Positions 27,805 through 36,846 of a stretch of DNA of 64,000 bases are shown here, in pieces. The notes beneath the pieces were generated by a model. The model ran no database searches. It worked only from the letters and a program-made list of their open reading frames with translations, and was not told the origin of the DNA. Every line of letters starts with the position of its first letter. The first letter of the stretch is position 1. The stretch is from Nocardia sp. SYP-A9097 (lineage in GTDB: Bacteria > Actinomycetota > Actinomycetes > Mycobacteriales > Mycobacteriaceae). The DNA lies in NCBI RefSeq assembly GCF_009649815.1, contig NZ_WJIC01000028.1, positions 1-64,000 of the forward strand. The letters are read 5' to 3'. Both the position numbers and the translations under genes were made by a program.

Positions 27805-29007
27805 CTAATGGCTGTTTCGTAAATGCGCGGCACGGCGACGGGCTCGAATCCGCTCCGTGCGCTCGGCGGCGGTGACGGTCGGAGTTGCCTCGGGCAGGTA
27901 TTTGCGCACGTCTTCGAAGGGCACCAGCTGCATGACCGGACTCGGTACGCTCTCGGTCAGCAGCAGGCGGCCATTGACGGTGCCGTGCGTATGCCCGCCG
28001 GTATCAAGCCAATTCGGCACACCCGGGTCCCGGTGGGCGATAACCGCGCGGAAGACGCCGTCGTCATCGAGTTGCGCTTGAACATGATTGAGCGAGGATT
28101 GGCGCGAGAACCAGTTGACCGTCTCCCAATACCAGTTCCCCAGGCCGAAACTCCAGTAGTGGCAGTTCGGTGGCGTGAACTCGAGGATGACAGCTTCGTC
28201 GGGGGCACAGTGGAAACTGCCCATGCCGTAGGCCTGGTTCTGGAATCCGCCCCACGCGCTCACGCTCAGCGGAGTGAAGTCCAGGGAGTTGGCGGGCGCG
28301 TTCAGGGAGGATTTGCACTGCTGATCCCAGAAGGTGCCGGCCTTGTCCAGCCAGCGCACCAGCCGTTCGGTGCGGGCGGCGACATCGGCTTCCGTCAGCG
28401 CGGTCGGCGGCGGATACACCGCGTCGACGCACTCGATCACGAGATTGGCCGGGCGCTCTGTCACCCAATCGCTGAAAACCTGACGCACGCACAGTGACTC
28501 GGCTGCGGCATCGATGGTCAGCCAATTGCCTGTGTACCCGGCCGGTCGCTCGGGGCCGAGCAGCAATTCGAACGCACCATCGGCATCGGCCACGAGCGAG
28601 CGGCTGTCGATATTGGAGTTGATCCGGTAGTCGGGCGCTTCGCAGAAGTGCGGCGAGTGGACCTGAATATCGAAGTAGTGTGCGGTTCCCCGGTCGCCGG
28701 AGATCCGGTACGTGCGGTCACCACTGACCGCCGCGAGGGTGTAGATCAAATCAGGGTTGTCGATACCCCAACTGCATGTGGTGTCTGCCCATCGACCGAA
28801 TTCCGGATACATCGGATCGGCCAGTTCCATACTCAGCAGAGCGCCGGCCGCCAGATAGCGAGTGGCGAAACGCAGCCCCTCGGCTCGCAGGAGCGGGGTA
28901 TCGGTTGCTGGGTCGTCGAAGACGATCGTGCGGCCGAACCGCTGCCAAGCCTGGCCCACCTGCTCGAATAGCGCACCTGAGCGCACCGACTCCACACGTT
29001 CGGTCAT
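27805..29007 (-). CDS. DUF1214 domain-containing protein
   Basis: A 400-residue cytoplasmic protein without signal peptide. The central and C-terminal parts (CHYWSFGLGNWYWETVNWF, DPGVPNWLDTGGHTHGTVNGR) match the DUF1214 pattern, whose biochemical role is not established. Relatives occur near steroid and lipid catabolic genes. The ATG at 29007 is favoured over 29019 because GGAGGA lies 7 nt upstream of it. It is divergent from a TetR gene, and inverted repeats in the gap suggest that TetR controls it. Confidence 0.8.
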   Translation of the reverse strand: MTERVESVRSGALFEQVGQAWQRFGRTIVFDDPATDTPLLRAEGLRFATRYLAAGALLSMELADPMYPEFGRWADTTCSWGIDNPDLIYTLAAVSGDRTYRISGDRGTAHYFDIQVHSPHFCEAPDYRINSNIDSRSLVADADGAFELLLGPERPAGYTGNWLTIDAAAESLCVRQVFSDWVTERPANLVIECVDAVYPPPTALTEADVAARTERLVRWLDKAGTFWDQQCKSSLNAPANSLDFTPLSVSAWGGFQNQAYGMGSFHCAPDEAVILEFTPPNCHYWSFGLGNWYWETVNWFSRQSSLNHVQAQLDDDGVFRAVIAHRDPGVPNWLDTGGHTHGTVNGRLLLTESVPSPVMQLVPFEDVRKYLPEATPTVTAAERTERIRARRRAAHLRNSH

Positions 29008-29030
29008 GTTTTCCTCCATGTTTCGGCAAA

Positions 29031-29159
29031 GTCATATGTGACGTGAATGACATAGTCGAGACTGAAAACGGCATTGTCAACCCCTCGTGTCCACTCTCCG
29101 GACGGGCTGTTCGACACCGACCGGGCCAGCTATGCTCGGTTTTGAAAATGACACTTTCA
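29031..29159. promoter_or_regulatory. DUF1214 promoter and candidate TetR operators
   Basis: On the minus strand TTGACA (+ coordinates 29075-29080) is followed after 17 nt by GACTAT (29052-29057), a plausible sigma-A-type promoter for the DUF1214 gene. The inverted repeat GTCAT-N11-ATGAC (29031-29051) reaches the -10. A second inverted repeat TGAAA-N7-TTTCA (29143-29159) lies nearer the TetR start. Both are candidate sites for the divergent TetR. Confidence 0.5.
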
Positions 29160-29179
29160 CCGCACGGGAGGCTGGCAAA

Positions 29180-29830
29180 GTGACGTCGGCGGAGCAGTCA
29201 CGCACAAACCCGATCGCCACTGCCGCGATCGAGCGGGTCTTCGACAAGCACCGCGGCGAGTATCTCGCCGAGGCGCAACGCCTGATCCAGGCCTGTAGCG
29301 GTCTCATCGCGGAAACCGGACAGGTCGACCCCTCGGTCAATTCGATCCTCGAACGCTCAGGTCTCGGAACTCGCGCGTTCTACCGTCTCTTCAACTCGAA
29401 GGAAGAGCTGATCATCGCCGTGCTACAGGACGGCACCAACTGGAAAATGGGCCAGATAGAAGAGCAGATGGCACAGGCCGGCACACCGCTGGAACGGGTG
29501 CGCGCGTGGGTCGAAGCCGCGATCTCCCCCTATTTCCGGGATACGGCGCCGGGGCATCGAGCGATCCTGCTCCACACCTACCGGTGGGAAATGATGTTTC
29601 CCACCGAAATAGCGGCAATGCGTGACCAGCTCCTACGGCCCCTTGTTCGAGCGATCGCCGAGCTTCGAGGCGAGAACGACTCGACGTCCGCGCACAACGC
29701 CGCCGAGATCATCTACGACTCGTTCTTCGGTGTTGCCTGCCGAGCCGAAGCGCAACGGCGATTGGTCGAGGCCCACGAGGTGACAGCTCTTGCCCGACTG
29801 GCTGAACTGATAGCCGAACGGTTCGAGTAA
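29180..29830 (+). CDS. TetR/AcrR family regulator
   Basis: A 216-residue regulator. The N-terminal HTH region (SVNSILERSGLGTRAFYRLFNSKEELI) is at about residues 46-72, followed by a helical ligand domain. The GTG at 29180 is chosen because GGGAGG lies 8 nt upstream; the frame is open upstream to 29087, but that stretch holds an inverted repeat and reads like promoter. It is divergent from the DUF1214 gene, which it probably represses. The ligand is unknown. Confidence 0.88.
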   Translation: MTSAEQSRTNPIATAAIERVFDKHRGEYLAEAQRLIQACSGLIAETGQVDPSVNSILERSGLGTRAFYRLFNSKEELIIAVLQDGTNWKMGQIEEQMAQAGTPLERVRAWVEAAISPYFRDTAPGHRAILLHTYRWEMMFPTEIAAMRDQLLRPLVRAIAELRGENDSTSAHNAAEIIYDSFFGVACRAEAQRRLVEAHEVTALARLAELIAERFE

Positions 29831-29888
29831 TCGGCCGCCCGTCATCGAAGCTCGACTGGGTGGTGGCCATCGGAGGTCGTCGTGGTGG

Positions 29889-32168
29889 TCAGTGGTTTGT
29901 GGTCGCGCGTCGTTCGGCCAGGTAGATGTGCCAGTCGCGTTTGGCGGTGCGGACCCACCGCACGGCGGTGCCGGGGTGTAGACCCAGTAGGTCGGCCAAA
30001 ACCGCCGCGGGCAGTTCGGCGGCCAGGGTGATCATCGCGGTGTTGCGGCTGGTGTGGGGGGTGATGCCGTGCTGTTTGAGGCGGTCGCCGTACACACCGC
30101 GACCGATCGGCCAGCGGCGATCGAAGCCAGGGAACATCAGCGGTGAGGACCCGTCCGACACTGGGGGCAGCACCGACTGGTTGAAACGCTCGCGGGGAAG
30201 CTGCCCGAGTAGCTCGGCGAGCAACGGCGGAAGCAGCAGTTCGTGGTCGCCGAGGCGAAGGTAGTGGCTACCAGTTCGGTGGAGCAACTGGTCTGCTCGC
30301 AAGGCGAGCACATGGCTCATTCGCAGTCCGAACAGCAGGATCAGCGTGCCACCGGCACGAACGTCGATGGGGATCGAGCGGTCATGCAGGCAACGGTGCA
30401 GCTGCTGGGTGTAGTCGCCGAGGTCGGTGAAGTCCTTCGGCACGGCCACCTTCAACGCCGGGACGGTGAGGGTCGCCGGCGCGAGCTTCTTGGTAATTGC
30501 CCAGCGCACCAAGTCGCGGGCGAAGTAGGGGCGAGACCCGGTTCCACTGGTGAGCCACATGTCGATGTGGCGTTGGGTTAGCGAGTCCAACGCCAAGCCG
30601 TGCAGGTCGAGCCAATCCAGGAACTCCAGGGATACGAGGATGGTCTGCCGAATTGCGCCGGCGGCGCCGGGCCCGTACTGGTGACCGTGTCGTCGCGTGC
30701 GGCGACGCGCACGATGCAACACATGCCATTGCACGTAGCGATGGATCAGCCGAGCGTGGGTCTGGGGCCGTTACTCGAGAAGTGCCTCCAGCCAGGGGCT
30801 GATCCGATCCAGATAATCGTCCCGGTAGGGCAGCACTCCGGTACACATGAGCATCCTGCGTACGAAGTGGACGCTGCGGCTCGGTGGTAAGGCGTCGAGG
30901 CCGTCATGGGTGATCGGCGTGCCGTTGCGGGCGAGTTCGCTCAGCAACTGCGCCGCCGAGCTGCGACCCAACCACACCAGCACGCTACGAGGCTTCTCGG
31001 CCGCCAGCAGCGCGTCCACCAGGGGCACCAAGTGCGCGGGGAATCGCCCCTGCTCATCGCGCAGTACCGAGCGCAGCCTGGCTTCGGCGCAGCACCGGAG
31101 GCAGTCACCATCGGTATAGACGCGGCCGGCCTGGCCACAACGGCGGCAACGGTAGTCGAACGGGCTGCCCGCGCAGGGCCGCACATCATTTCTCCGGCAG
31201 CGTTTTTCGCGATGAGGACTCGGATCTCACGGCAGGTTGCGCACACCGCGGGATGCTCTCGGGCAGTGGGGTAGCAGGAGTTGCAAATCGGTCCGATGGG
31301 CCAGACGACGGTGATCTGACGGGTTCGCTCACACAGGCAACACAGACCTGTCCGACGAGGGCGGCGTCGAGACTCGCGGGGACGAGATTCGTTGCACCGA
31401 CGGCTCTTGGGGGTCCAACCGGTGACCGGGGCCCAACACCGGCTGCACAGGTCAGGGTGGGTATCGGTGGCTCGGACAATGATCACCGTGAGGGTGCCGC
31501 ACTCTCCGCACACACGACGTGGCTGATGCGTGCGGTAGCAGCTTCGGCGCACCGGCCCGGCGGCGGTGTGGGATTGCGCAGGTCGTTGCTCACCGCAGTC
31601 GACGCAGGTGTGGAACGGACGCGGGGCGCACCTGGCGCACAGGGCGGTGCCATCGGGTAGTCGTCGCTGTATCCGGCGTGTTCGCCCGCATTGGTTGCAT
31701 TTCTTGTGTGTGCGTGGGTCATTGCGGTAGCAGCGGGGACAAAGCAGCTCCTCACCGAATCGAACTGCGGGTCGGCGAGTGGAACGCCCGCAACCGGTAC
31801 AGACGATCAGGGGGCGATCGATGCCGCGGCAGCTATCACAGACCCTGCCTTCAGGGCGCAGGTACGCGAGCAGCACGCGGCGCCCGCACCGGTGCGCACG
31901 CTGGTGGTGTGACCGGATATCCGGCGGCCGCGAGGGTACGGGCGAGTCGGACAATTCCCAACGGACAGAACGGATCCGGGTCCAGCAACCCACCTGGACG
32001 GTCGGCGAGGTAAGCGTCCAGCTCCAGGACGGTGCGCGGCATATCAGCACGCGCGGTGGCCAGGATCGTGTCCACCGCGAAGGCATCGAGAGTGCTCACC
32101 TCATGGAGCACTCGCTCACGCAGCCGCTGCTGAGCCTGCGCGAGCCGCCGCTGCGCGGCCGTGGTCAT
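29889..32168 (-). pseudogene. Broken zinc-ribbon tyrosine-recombinase-like gene (third gene of cassette)
   Basis: Three pieces make one protein. An N-terminal helical piece starts at ATG 32168 (MTTAAQRRLAQAQQ). A middle piece, in a different frame between about 31890 and 31180, is rich in CxxC pairs (CDSCRG, CTGCGR, CNQCGR, CVDCGE). The C-terminal piece, back in the first frame, has DYRCRRCGQAG and then the recombinase-like part. Removing one C near 31890 restores CARCG, and adding one C near 31178 restores CGPC, so both shifts fall in zinc knuckles. A TAA at 30771-30773 then interrupts the frame (ALLE*RPQTHARLIHRY). The C-terminal part keeps GLRMSHVLAL, an HTSR box and a LGLHPGTAVRW segment of the phage-integrase fold. 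It overlaps the XRE gene by ATGA. Confidence 0.75.
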
Positions 32169-32491
32169 GACTTCGGGGTCGGCCGGCGGATCGTGGTGCG
32201 GTGAGCCGCAGGTGCCGAGCCCTCCGGGCCGGTACCGGTCTTACGCACGGAGATGTTCTCGACCCGGACCTCTATCAAATCTCCGGGACCGCAGCCCAGA
32301 ATGTCGCACAATGCCGCGAGTACGTCCATCGACAACCGTTGCGGGGGTTGAGCGACCAACCGATAGATCTGCTCACGCGAGAGAGAGATACCACGCTCGG
32401 CCAGTGGTGTGGCCAGATCCGAGGTGTGGAACATCTCGTGCTCGGCCATGAGTCGGCGCAGATGCCACGCATAGCCCATCTTCTTGATCAC
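32165..32491 (-). CDS. XRE/Cro-type HTH regulator of the recombinase cassette
   Basis: A 108-residue protein with a Cro/C1-type helix-turn-helix: GYAWHLRRLMAEHEM, SLSREQIYRLVAQPPQRLSMDVLAALCDILGC (quoted in part) as in the HTH_26 group. The GTG at 32491 overlaps the stop of the interrupted integrase (GTGA) and its own TGA overlaps the ATG of the downstream zinc-finger gene. It thus sits as the middle gene of the cassette and probably regulates the recombinases. The reading frame is intact. Confidence 0.85.
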   Translation of the reverse strand: MIKKMGYAWHLRRLMAEHEMFHTSDLATPLAERGISLSREQIYRLVAQPPQRLSMDVLAALCDILGCGPGDLIEVRVENISVRKTGTGPEGSAPAAHRTTIRRPTPKS

Positions 32492-32616
32492 TTCGGACTC
32501 TCCCAGATGTCGGGGTCGCGTTTGGCCAGGGCCGCGCGCACGAGCTGGTTGCGGAATTCATCGGAGACATGGGTGTAGATCGCAGTCGTACTGGCGTAGC
32601 TGTGGCCCACCTGGTG
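32488..32616 (-). pseudogene. 3' fragment of interrupted integrase, with catalytic Tyr
   Basis: Forty-two codons and a stop encode HQVGHSYASTTAIYTHVSDE and onward. This is the last catalytic block of a tyrosine recombinase, with the second His box (QVGH) and the nucleophile Tyr (AIYTHVS). It begins exactly where the 5' piece at 36968-37966 breaks off after FVQ, restoring FVQ-H-QVGH. That has the spacing usual in the family (FVQxQVGH). The intact gene would be about 375 residues. Confidence 0.85.
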
Positions 32617-32643
32617 TTGGATTATCTTGAGCTCCTGGACCAT

Positions 32644-32865
32644 TCAGGGCTCTGGCCTGCGGATTGCCCATGGCGACACTGTCGTTTTAGCCATGAGTGA
32701 GGGCATGGTGATCACCTTCTGTGGGGATTGATCGTTATCGAGCTGGAACGATTGCGGCAGGTATTGGACGAGGTCGTCATGTTCGTCGAATGGCCTCGAT
32801 CAGGCGGGTAATGAAAGCTGGTGCCGGGGCGATGTGACCTGCGAACGCCAGGATGTTGGAGGGGC
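32644..32865. other. Non-coding right end of the Tn554-like element
   Basis: No convincing gene is seen in these 222 nt. The stretch is less GC-rich than its surroundings and holds a G-rich RBS (TTGGAGGGGC) just before the small membrane-protein gene. Any recombination sites of the element's end should lie here. Confidence 0.4.
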
Positions 32866-33099
32866 ATGGTCACCGAAACCGAAGCGGGCGCGCTGAGGCG
32901 AGCTTTCAATGATTTGCGCTGGACTCTCGTGCGCATCATCGTTGGGGTTGTTCTGGTTATGGCGGCGATGATTGTGCTTGTGTTCAGGATGGATCCGTCG
33001 ACAGGCAAGGACGCGCCCGCAGTGCCGTTGCCGCCGGTCAGTGCGCCCATTCTGCCCTCGCCAACCACTATCGTCTCGCCGATTCCGTTGCCCGACTGA
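32866..33099 (+). CDS. Small single-span membrane protein inside the transposon
   Basis: A 77-residue ORF with one clear membrane span (VRIIVGVVLVMAAMIVLVF, about residues 22-40) and a proline-rich tail (PAVPLPPVSAPILPSPT). The ATG at 32866 has GGAGGGG 4-6 nt upstream, which supports translation. It is convergent with tnpC and overlaps its 3' end by 32 nt. I do not recognise a family; it could be a passenger gene of the element. Confidence 0.5.
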   Translation: MVTETEAGALRRAFNDLRWTLVRIIVGVVLVMAAMIVLVFRMDPSTGKDAPAVPLPPVSAPILPSPTTIVSPIPLPD

Positions 33100-33511
33100 T
33101 TGATTCGGGAGGGTGGGGTGTATTTACCCTGTTCGTGGCGGTGCGGAGTTGGCCGAGGGTTTCGGCGAGCTGACGGCGCAAGGTTTCGTTCTCGTCTGCG
33201 AGTTTGCGATTGCGTTCGTGCGCGGCTTCCAGGCGCCTGAGCAGGGAGGCGTCGGAGCTGCGTTGCCGGGCCGGAACCGGGGTTGCCGGTGCGCGACGGC
33301 CGGCGGCGCGTAGGCGTTCGATCTCGGTGCGGATGTCTGGCTGGGCGTAGAGCCAGGACCTCGAGACATTGGCGGCTGTGGCCACGGATTCGAATGTCAC
33401 TGCAGTTCCGTTGTTGTCGAGTGTTCTCAGCGCCTGGATCGCTTTGGCTCGTGTGAGTTCGCGGCGGTGCTGCGCGGCGGCGACGATGTGGCGGCTGTTG
33501 TCAGCTCGCAT
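33068..33511 (-). CDS. tnpC: TnpC-like protein (DUF6262)
   Basis: A 147-residue protein. An N-terminal segment (MRADNSRHIVAAAQHRR) and a helix-turn-helix-like middle (FESVATAANVSRSWLYAQPD) are followed by a C-terminal coiled coil (LEAAHERNRKLADENETLRRQLAE, quoted in part). This is the pattern of DUF6262 proteins encoded downstream of tnpB in Tn554-family elements, where TnpC aids recombination directionality or efficiency. The ATG at 33511 overlaps the tnpB stop; a start at 33532 is also in frame. The frame is intact. Confidence 0.82.
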   Translation of the reverse strand: MRADNSRHIVAAAQHRRELTRAKAIQALRTLDNNGTAVTFESVATAANVSRSWLYAQPDIRTEIERLRAAGRRAPATPVPARQRSSDASLLRRLEAAHERNRKLADENETLRRQLAETLGQLRTATNRVNTPHPPESISRATESARR

Positions 33512-35743
33512 CGGCGGATTCCTCGGTGTCATCGTCGTTTTCGAGCGAGGTGATGATGTTGTCGAGGTTGCCGAGGACCTGCTGGTTCATCTCGGCCAAA
33601 CGCTGCTGGCCGCGGGCCTCCGCGGAGGAGATGATTTGCAGCACCTGCTGACGCTGTTGGCGGTGTTGCGGCAAGAACTCGGCCGTCGTGACGAACATTG
33701 GACACGTCAAGCACGAATTGGCGTGCGGGCAGGTCTTTTGAACCGGGAGACCGCAGTAGCCGTTGGGCAGGGCTTGGGTGACCCGCCCGAGCCGTTGTTT
33801 GGCCCAATTCGCTTCGGCCAGTGGTCCGTTCGGATCGATGGTGATGGTCTCACCTTTGGTGTTGACCTTGTGGGCGTTCTCCCAGTGTCGGCGGACGGTG
33901 GTGTCGTGCAGCCGGGCGTAGTGGGCTGTCATGTCTCCGCTGGAATGGTCGAGCAGCACCCGTACCACTTCCTGTGGGACGTCGCGGTTGATGAGCCTGG
34001 TCGCGAAGGTGTGACGCCATTGATGGGGAGTCAAGTGCACGGGTCTGCCGTGTTCATCGCGAACTTCGCAGCGTTCCAACCAATCTCGCAGTTGTCCGCG
34101 ATAGGAGTGGGTGGTCAGCGGTTTGCGGCCGTCCGGGTTCATTCTCGGTGCCGGGAACAGCCACGGACTTCCGTCGGTCCAACGCTGCAGGATCCGTTGC
34201 TGCTGGACGACGATGGCCTGTTCGATTTCCTCGTCGATCGGGACGAGGGCTTCGCGTTTCATCTTCCGGTTGGTGTAGTGCAGGTAGGGTGCGTCGTCGC
34301 CGTCTCTGACGACGCAGTCGAATCCGATCGCGCAGGCGTCCCCGATCCGCAGCGCATGAGAATCAGGGTGACCAGGCGGCTTTCGGGGTGGTTCCAGCGA
34401 TCGAGATTGGCTGGCTGTTCGGCCTGGACCATGATCTGTTCGGCCAGTCCACGAGGCAGCCGTTTGTCAGGCTTGGGGAAGTCATCGGGGTAAAACGCCG
34501 CGGTTGTCGGCAGCGATGGACCCCATTCGTGACGGCGGATCGCGTCGAGGAACGCGCTCAGCGATCCGATGTCGCGGCTGCGGGAGTGCAGCGCGCGCGG
34601 GTCGGTGGCCAGGGCCGCGAGATAGCGCTCCAGCAGTGCTCGGGTGATGCCGTCCAAGCCGGTGACCTCGGCCGCCGAGGTGATCAAGAATCCGGCGAGC
34701 CGAGTGATGGCTTGGACGTCAATGTAGGTTTGATTGTGGCTGCGGCCGACGCTGAGCCGCCAGCGGGCGAACCGCTTCGCCAGATCTCGCAGCTAAAGCT
34801 GTGGGATGCCGCCAAAGCGCAATCGCCGGTTGCCTTCCATGCCGACGCGCCGCAGTTCCCAGACGTCCCTGGGAAACTCGGCTTCCCAGCCGGCACCGAC
34901 ATGCAGGTCCTCGGCGCAGCGGTGGGCGTAGCGAAGGAAAGCCAGCTGTCCGTTCTAACCGTGCATGGCCTTGTGCCGGGCGTCGAAGAACTCGGTCCAG
35001 CGCTCGATCGACCAGTCCAGAATCGACACCACGTCACTCGCGGCGACCAGTCCCATGACCGGGCGCGCAACCCCGGACGGGGTCTTGATCTGGCGTTCGT
35101 CATGGCGACATTGCAGCGCATACTGCATCTCCAGCTTGATCTGGCGGCGGTCGCCGAAGGCGCGGAAATCGAAGCGGTCGTCGCCATAGGACTCACACAA
35201 CACGATGAAATCGGCGAGCGCGGGCCGTCGAGCGGCTTCCCAGCGCGATCGGTGGCCGCCGCAGAACTGTGAACGACCCTGGGTCCAGAGTGTGCAGTAG
35301 GTCAGTGCGCAGATCGGATGATCAGGATCGTTCTCGGGGATGACATCGGCCAGCCATGCAGCCTTGTCCGGTTGGCCGGATCGTTCCCAAATCCCTTGGT
35401 GGCGAACGCATAAGCCCCGGCGGGCGCTGCTGAACCGGCAGCCGGGGACCGCGCAGACGGTGAGTTCCTTGCGGCCGAGCCCGACCGGTGACGCGGTGAC
35501 GGCGAACGTGTCGATGTCGGGGCGGCCCTGGTCTTTCCAGGAGTAGTAGTGGCCCTTACAAAGTCTGCGGGTGCGCGGCTGGCGAACACAACCCGATACG
35601 CGGCAGCCGGACGCGTCGAACACCAGCGCACCGCGCTCAGGAACGACGATGTCAGCACGGAACTCCGGCCGCACCACCGCCATCAGCTTGCCGAGCAGTC
35701 CTGGTGTCGCAACAGGAGTCTCGGTAATCTCGACCGCGGTCAC
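33501..35743 (-). pseudogene. tnpB: tnpB-like tyrosine recombinase, broken by two stops and a frameshift
   Basis: Read from GTG 35743 (GTGA overlap with tnpA) the product would be about 750 residues. The N-terminus has three C...C...C..H zinc-finger-like repeats (SGCVRQPRTRRLCKGHY, VPGCRFSSARRGLCVRH, LTYCTLWTQGRSQFCGGH). In-frame TAG codons occur at 34955-34957 and about 34793-34795 (IPQL*LRDLAKRF, where the family usually has Trp, so TGG to TAG is likely). A frameshift near 34345-34360 destroys the first catalytic Arg box. The C-terminal part (33501 to about 34345) is well preserved: HQWRHTFATRL, LLDHSSGD, Tyr in AHYARLHD, and the Cys cluster CPHANSCLTCPMF typical of TnpB. Confidence 0.82.
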
Positions 35744-36846
35744 CAGCGCACCTCCCGCCCGGTGAGGATGCCGGCCTCCGCCAACGCCCGGCGAGCGTCC
35801 TCGACGGATAAATGGCCGTAAATGTCGAGGGTTGTGGCCAGCGAGGAGTGCCCTAAAAGACTGCTCACGACCTCGATCGGTGTCTTGTTCCGAAGCAATC
35901 GGGTGGCGTAGGCATGGCGACACCAGTGCGGATCGAAGTCGAAGCCGAGCGTCTTGCGCAGTCGTAGCACCAGGTCGTAGACCGCGGCGTAGGTCCACAG
36001 GTGTCCGAACGATCCTCCCCAGAGATTAACGAAAACGTAGTCCGAATCCAGGTCCCTGTACTCGCAATGCAGATAGTCCCCGTAGAGCCGCACCAACTCG
36101 GCGCTGACCGGAACGATGCGCTGCTGCGGCGACTTCGCGCGAGCGCGGTTGTCGTTGATCCGGCGGACGACGGTCAGTTCCCGTTCGGCTACGGCCAGGT
36201 CCTCATGGCGCAGGCCGAGAGCCTCACCGATCCGAATGCCACTGTCCCACAACAGTGCCCATAAGAAGCGATCCCGCAGCCGGGTGCAGGAATCCAGAAT
36301 GGCCTGCATCTGGGTGGCCGTGATCAGCGTCGGCCGCTTGCGGGCGGCAGCAATTTTCACCGTGCGCCGCCGTTCCGGTTTGCCGCCGCTGAGGTGGTAG
36401 AGGAACGGCTTCCATCCCGACCGATGCCGCCGCGCGGGCTGCAACTCGGTGACCAGGTCTCCAAGATCGATGCCATGTCGGGCATGGAAGGTATACAGGC
36501 CGCCGACGGCGGAGAGTTTTCGATTGATGGTCACCGCCGAGCAATGATGCTGCGCCGAAGGCAACATCGACACCCCGCCCAGGCGTCCCGTGGGCGGAAG
36601 CCGCAGCCAGGAAACGAATTCGCCGAGGTCCTCCAGCCGGACCTCGCGCCAGTCCAAGCTCCGGACGTCGAGGTAGACGAACCAATCCTTCAGATCGTGC
36701 GCGTAAGCCTTGATCGTATTCGGGGACCGCTCGATATCGGTCATGTAGGCCAGGTAGCGCTCGATCGGCTCCACCGGCCCGGTGTCGCCGAGAACGGTCC
36801 AGGACTCAAGCTGCGAACCGGGCGTCAGCACCCTCTGTACGAGCAT
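35740..36846 (-). CDS. tnpA: TnpA-like tyrosine recombinase
   Basis: A 368-residue tyrosine recombinase with all catalytic boxes: SAM-like N-domain (YLAYMTDIERSPNTIKAYAHDL), Arg in DSGIRIGEALGL, HWCRHAYATRLL, GHSSLATT and Tyr in LDIYGHLS. The ATG at 36846 is chosen because GGAGG lies 4 nt upstream (GGAGGTTCG). It fits TnpA of Tn554 in length and in being followed by a GTGA-coupled tnpB. It is the only complete recombinase left in the element. Confidence 0.9.
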   Translation of the reverse strand: MLVQRVLTPGSQLESWTVLGDTGPVEPIERYLAYMTDIERSPNTIKAYAHDLKDWFVYLDVRSLDWREVRLEDLGEFVSWLRLPPTGRLGGVSMLPSAQHHCSAVTINRKLSAVGGLYTFHARHGIDLGDLVTELQPARRHRSGWKPFLYHLSGGKPERRRTVKIAAARKRPTLITATQMQAILDSCTRLRDRFLWALLWDSGIRIGEALGLRHEDLAVAERELTVVRRINDNRARAKSPQQRIVPVSAELVRLYGDYLHCEYRDLDSDYVFVNLWGGSFGHLWTYAAVYDLVLRLRKTLGFDFDPHWCRHAYATRLLRNKTPIEVVSSLLGHSSLATTLDIYGHLSVEDARRALAEAGILTGREVRW

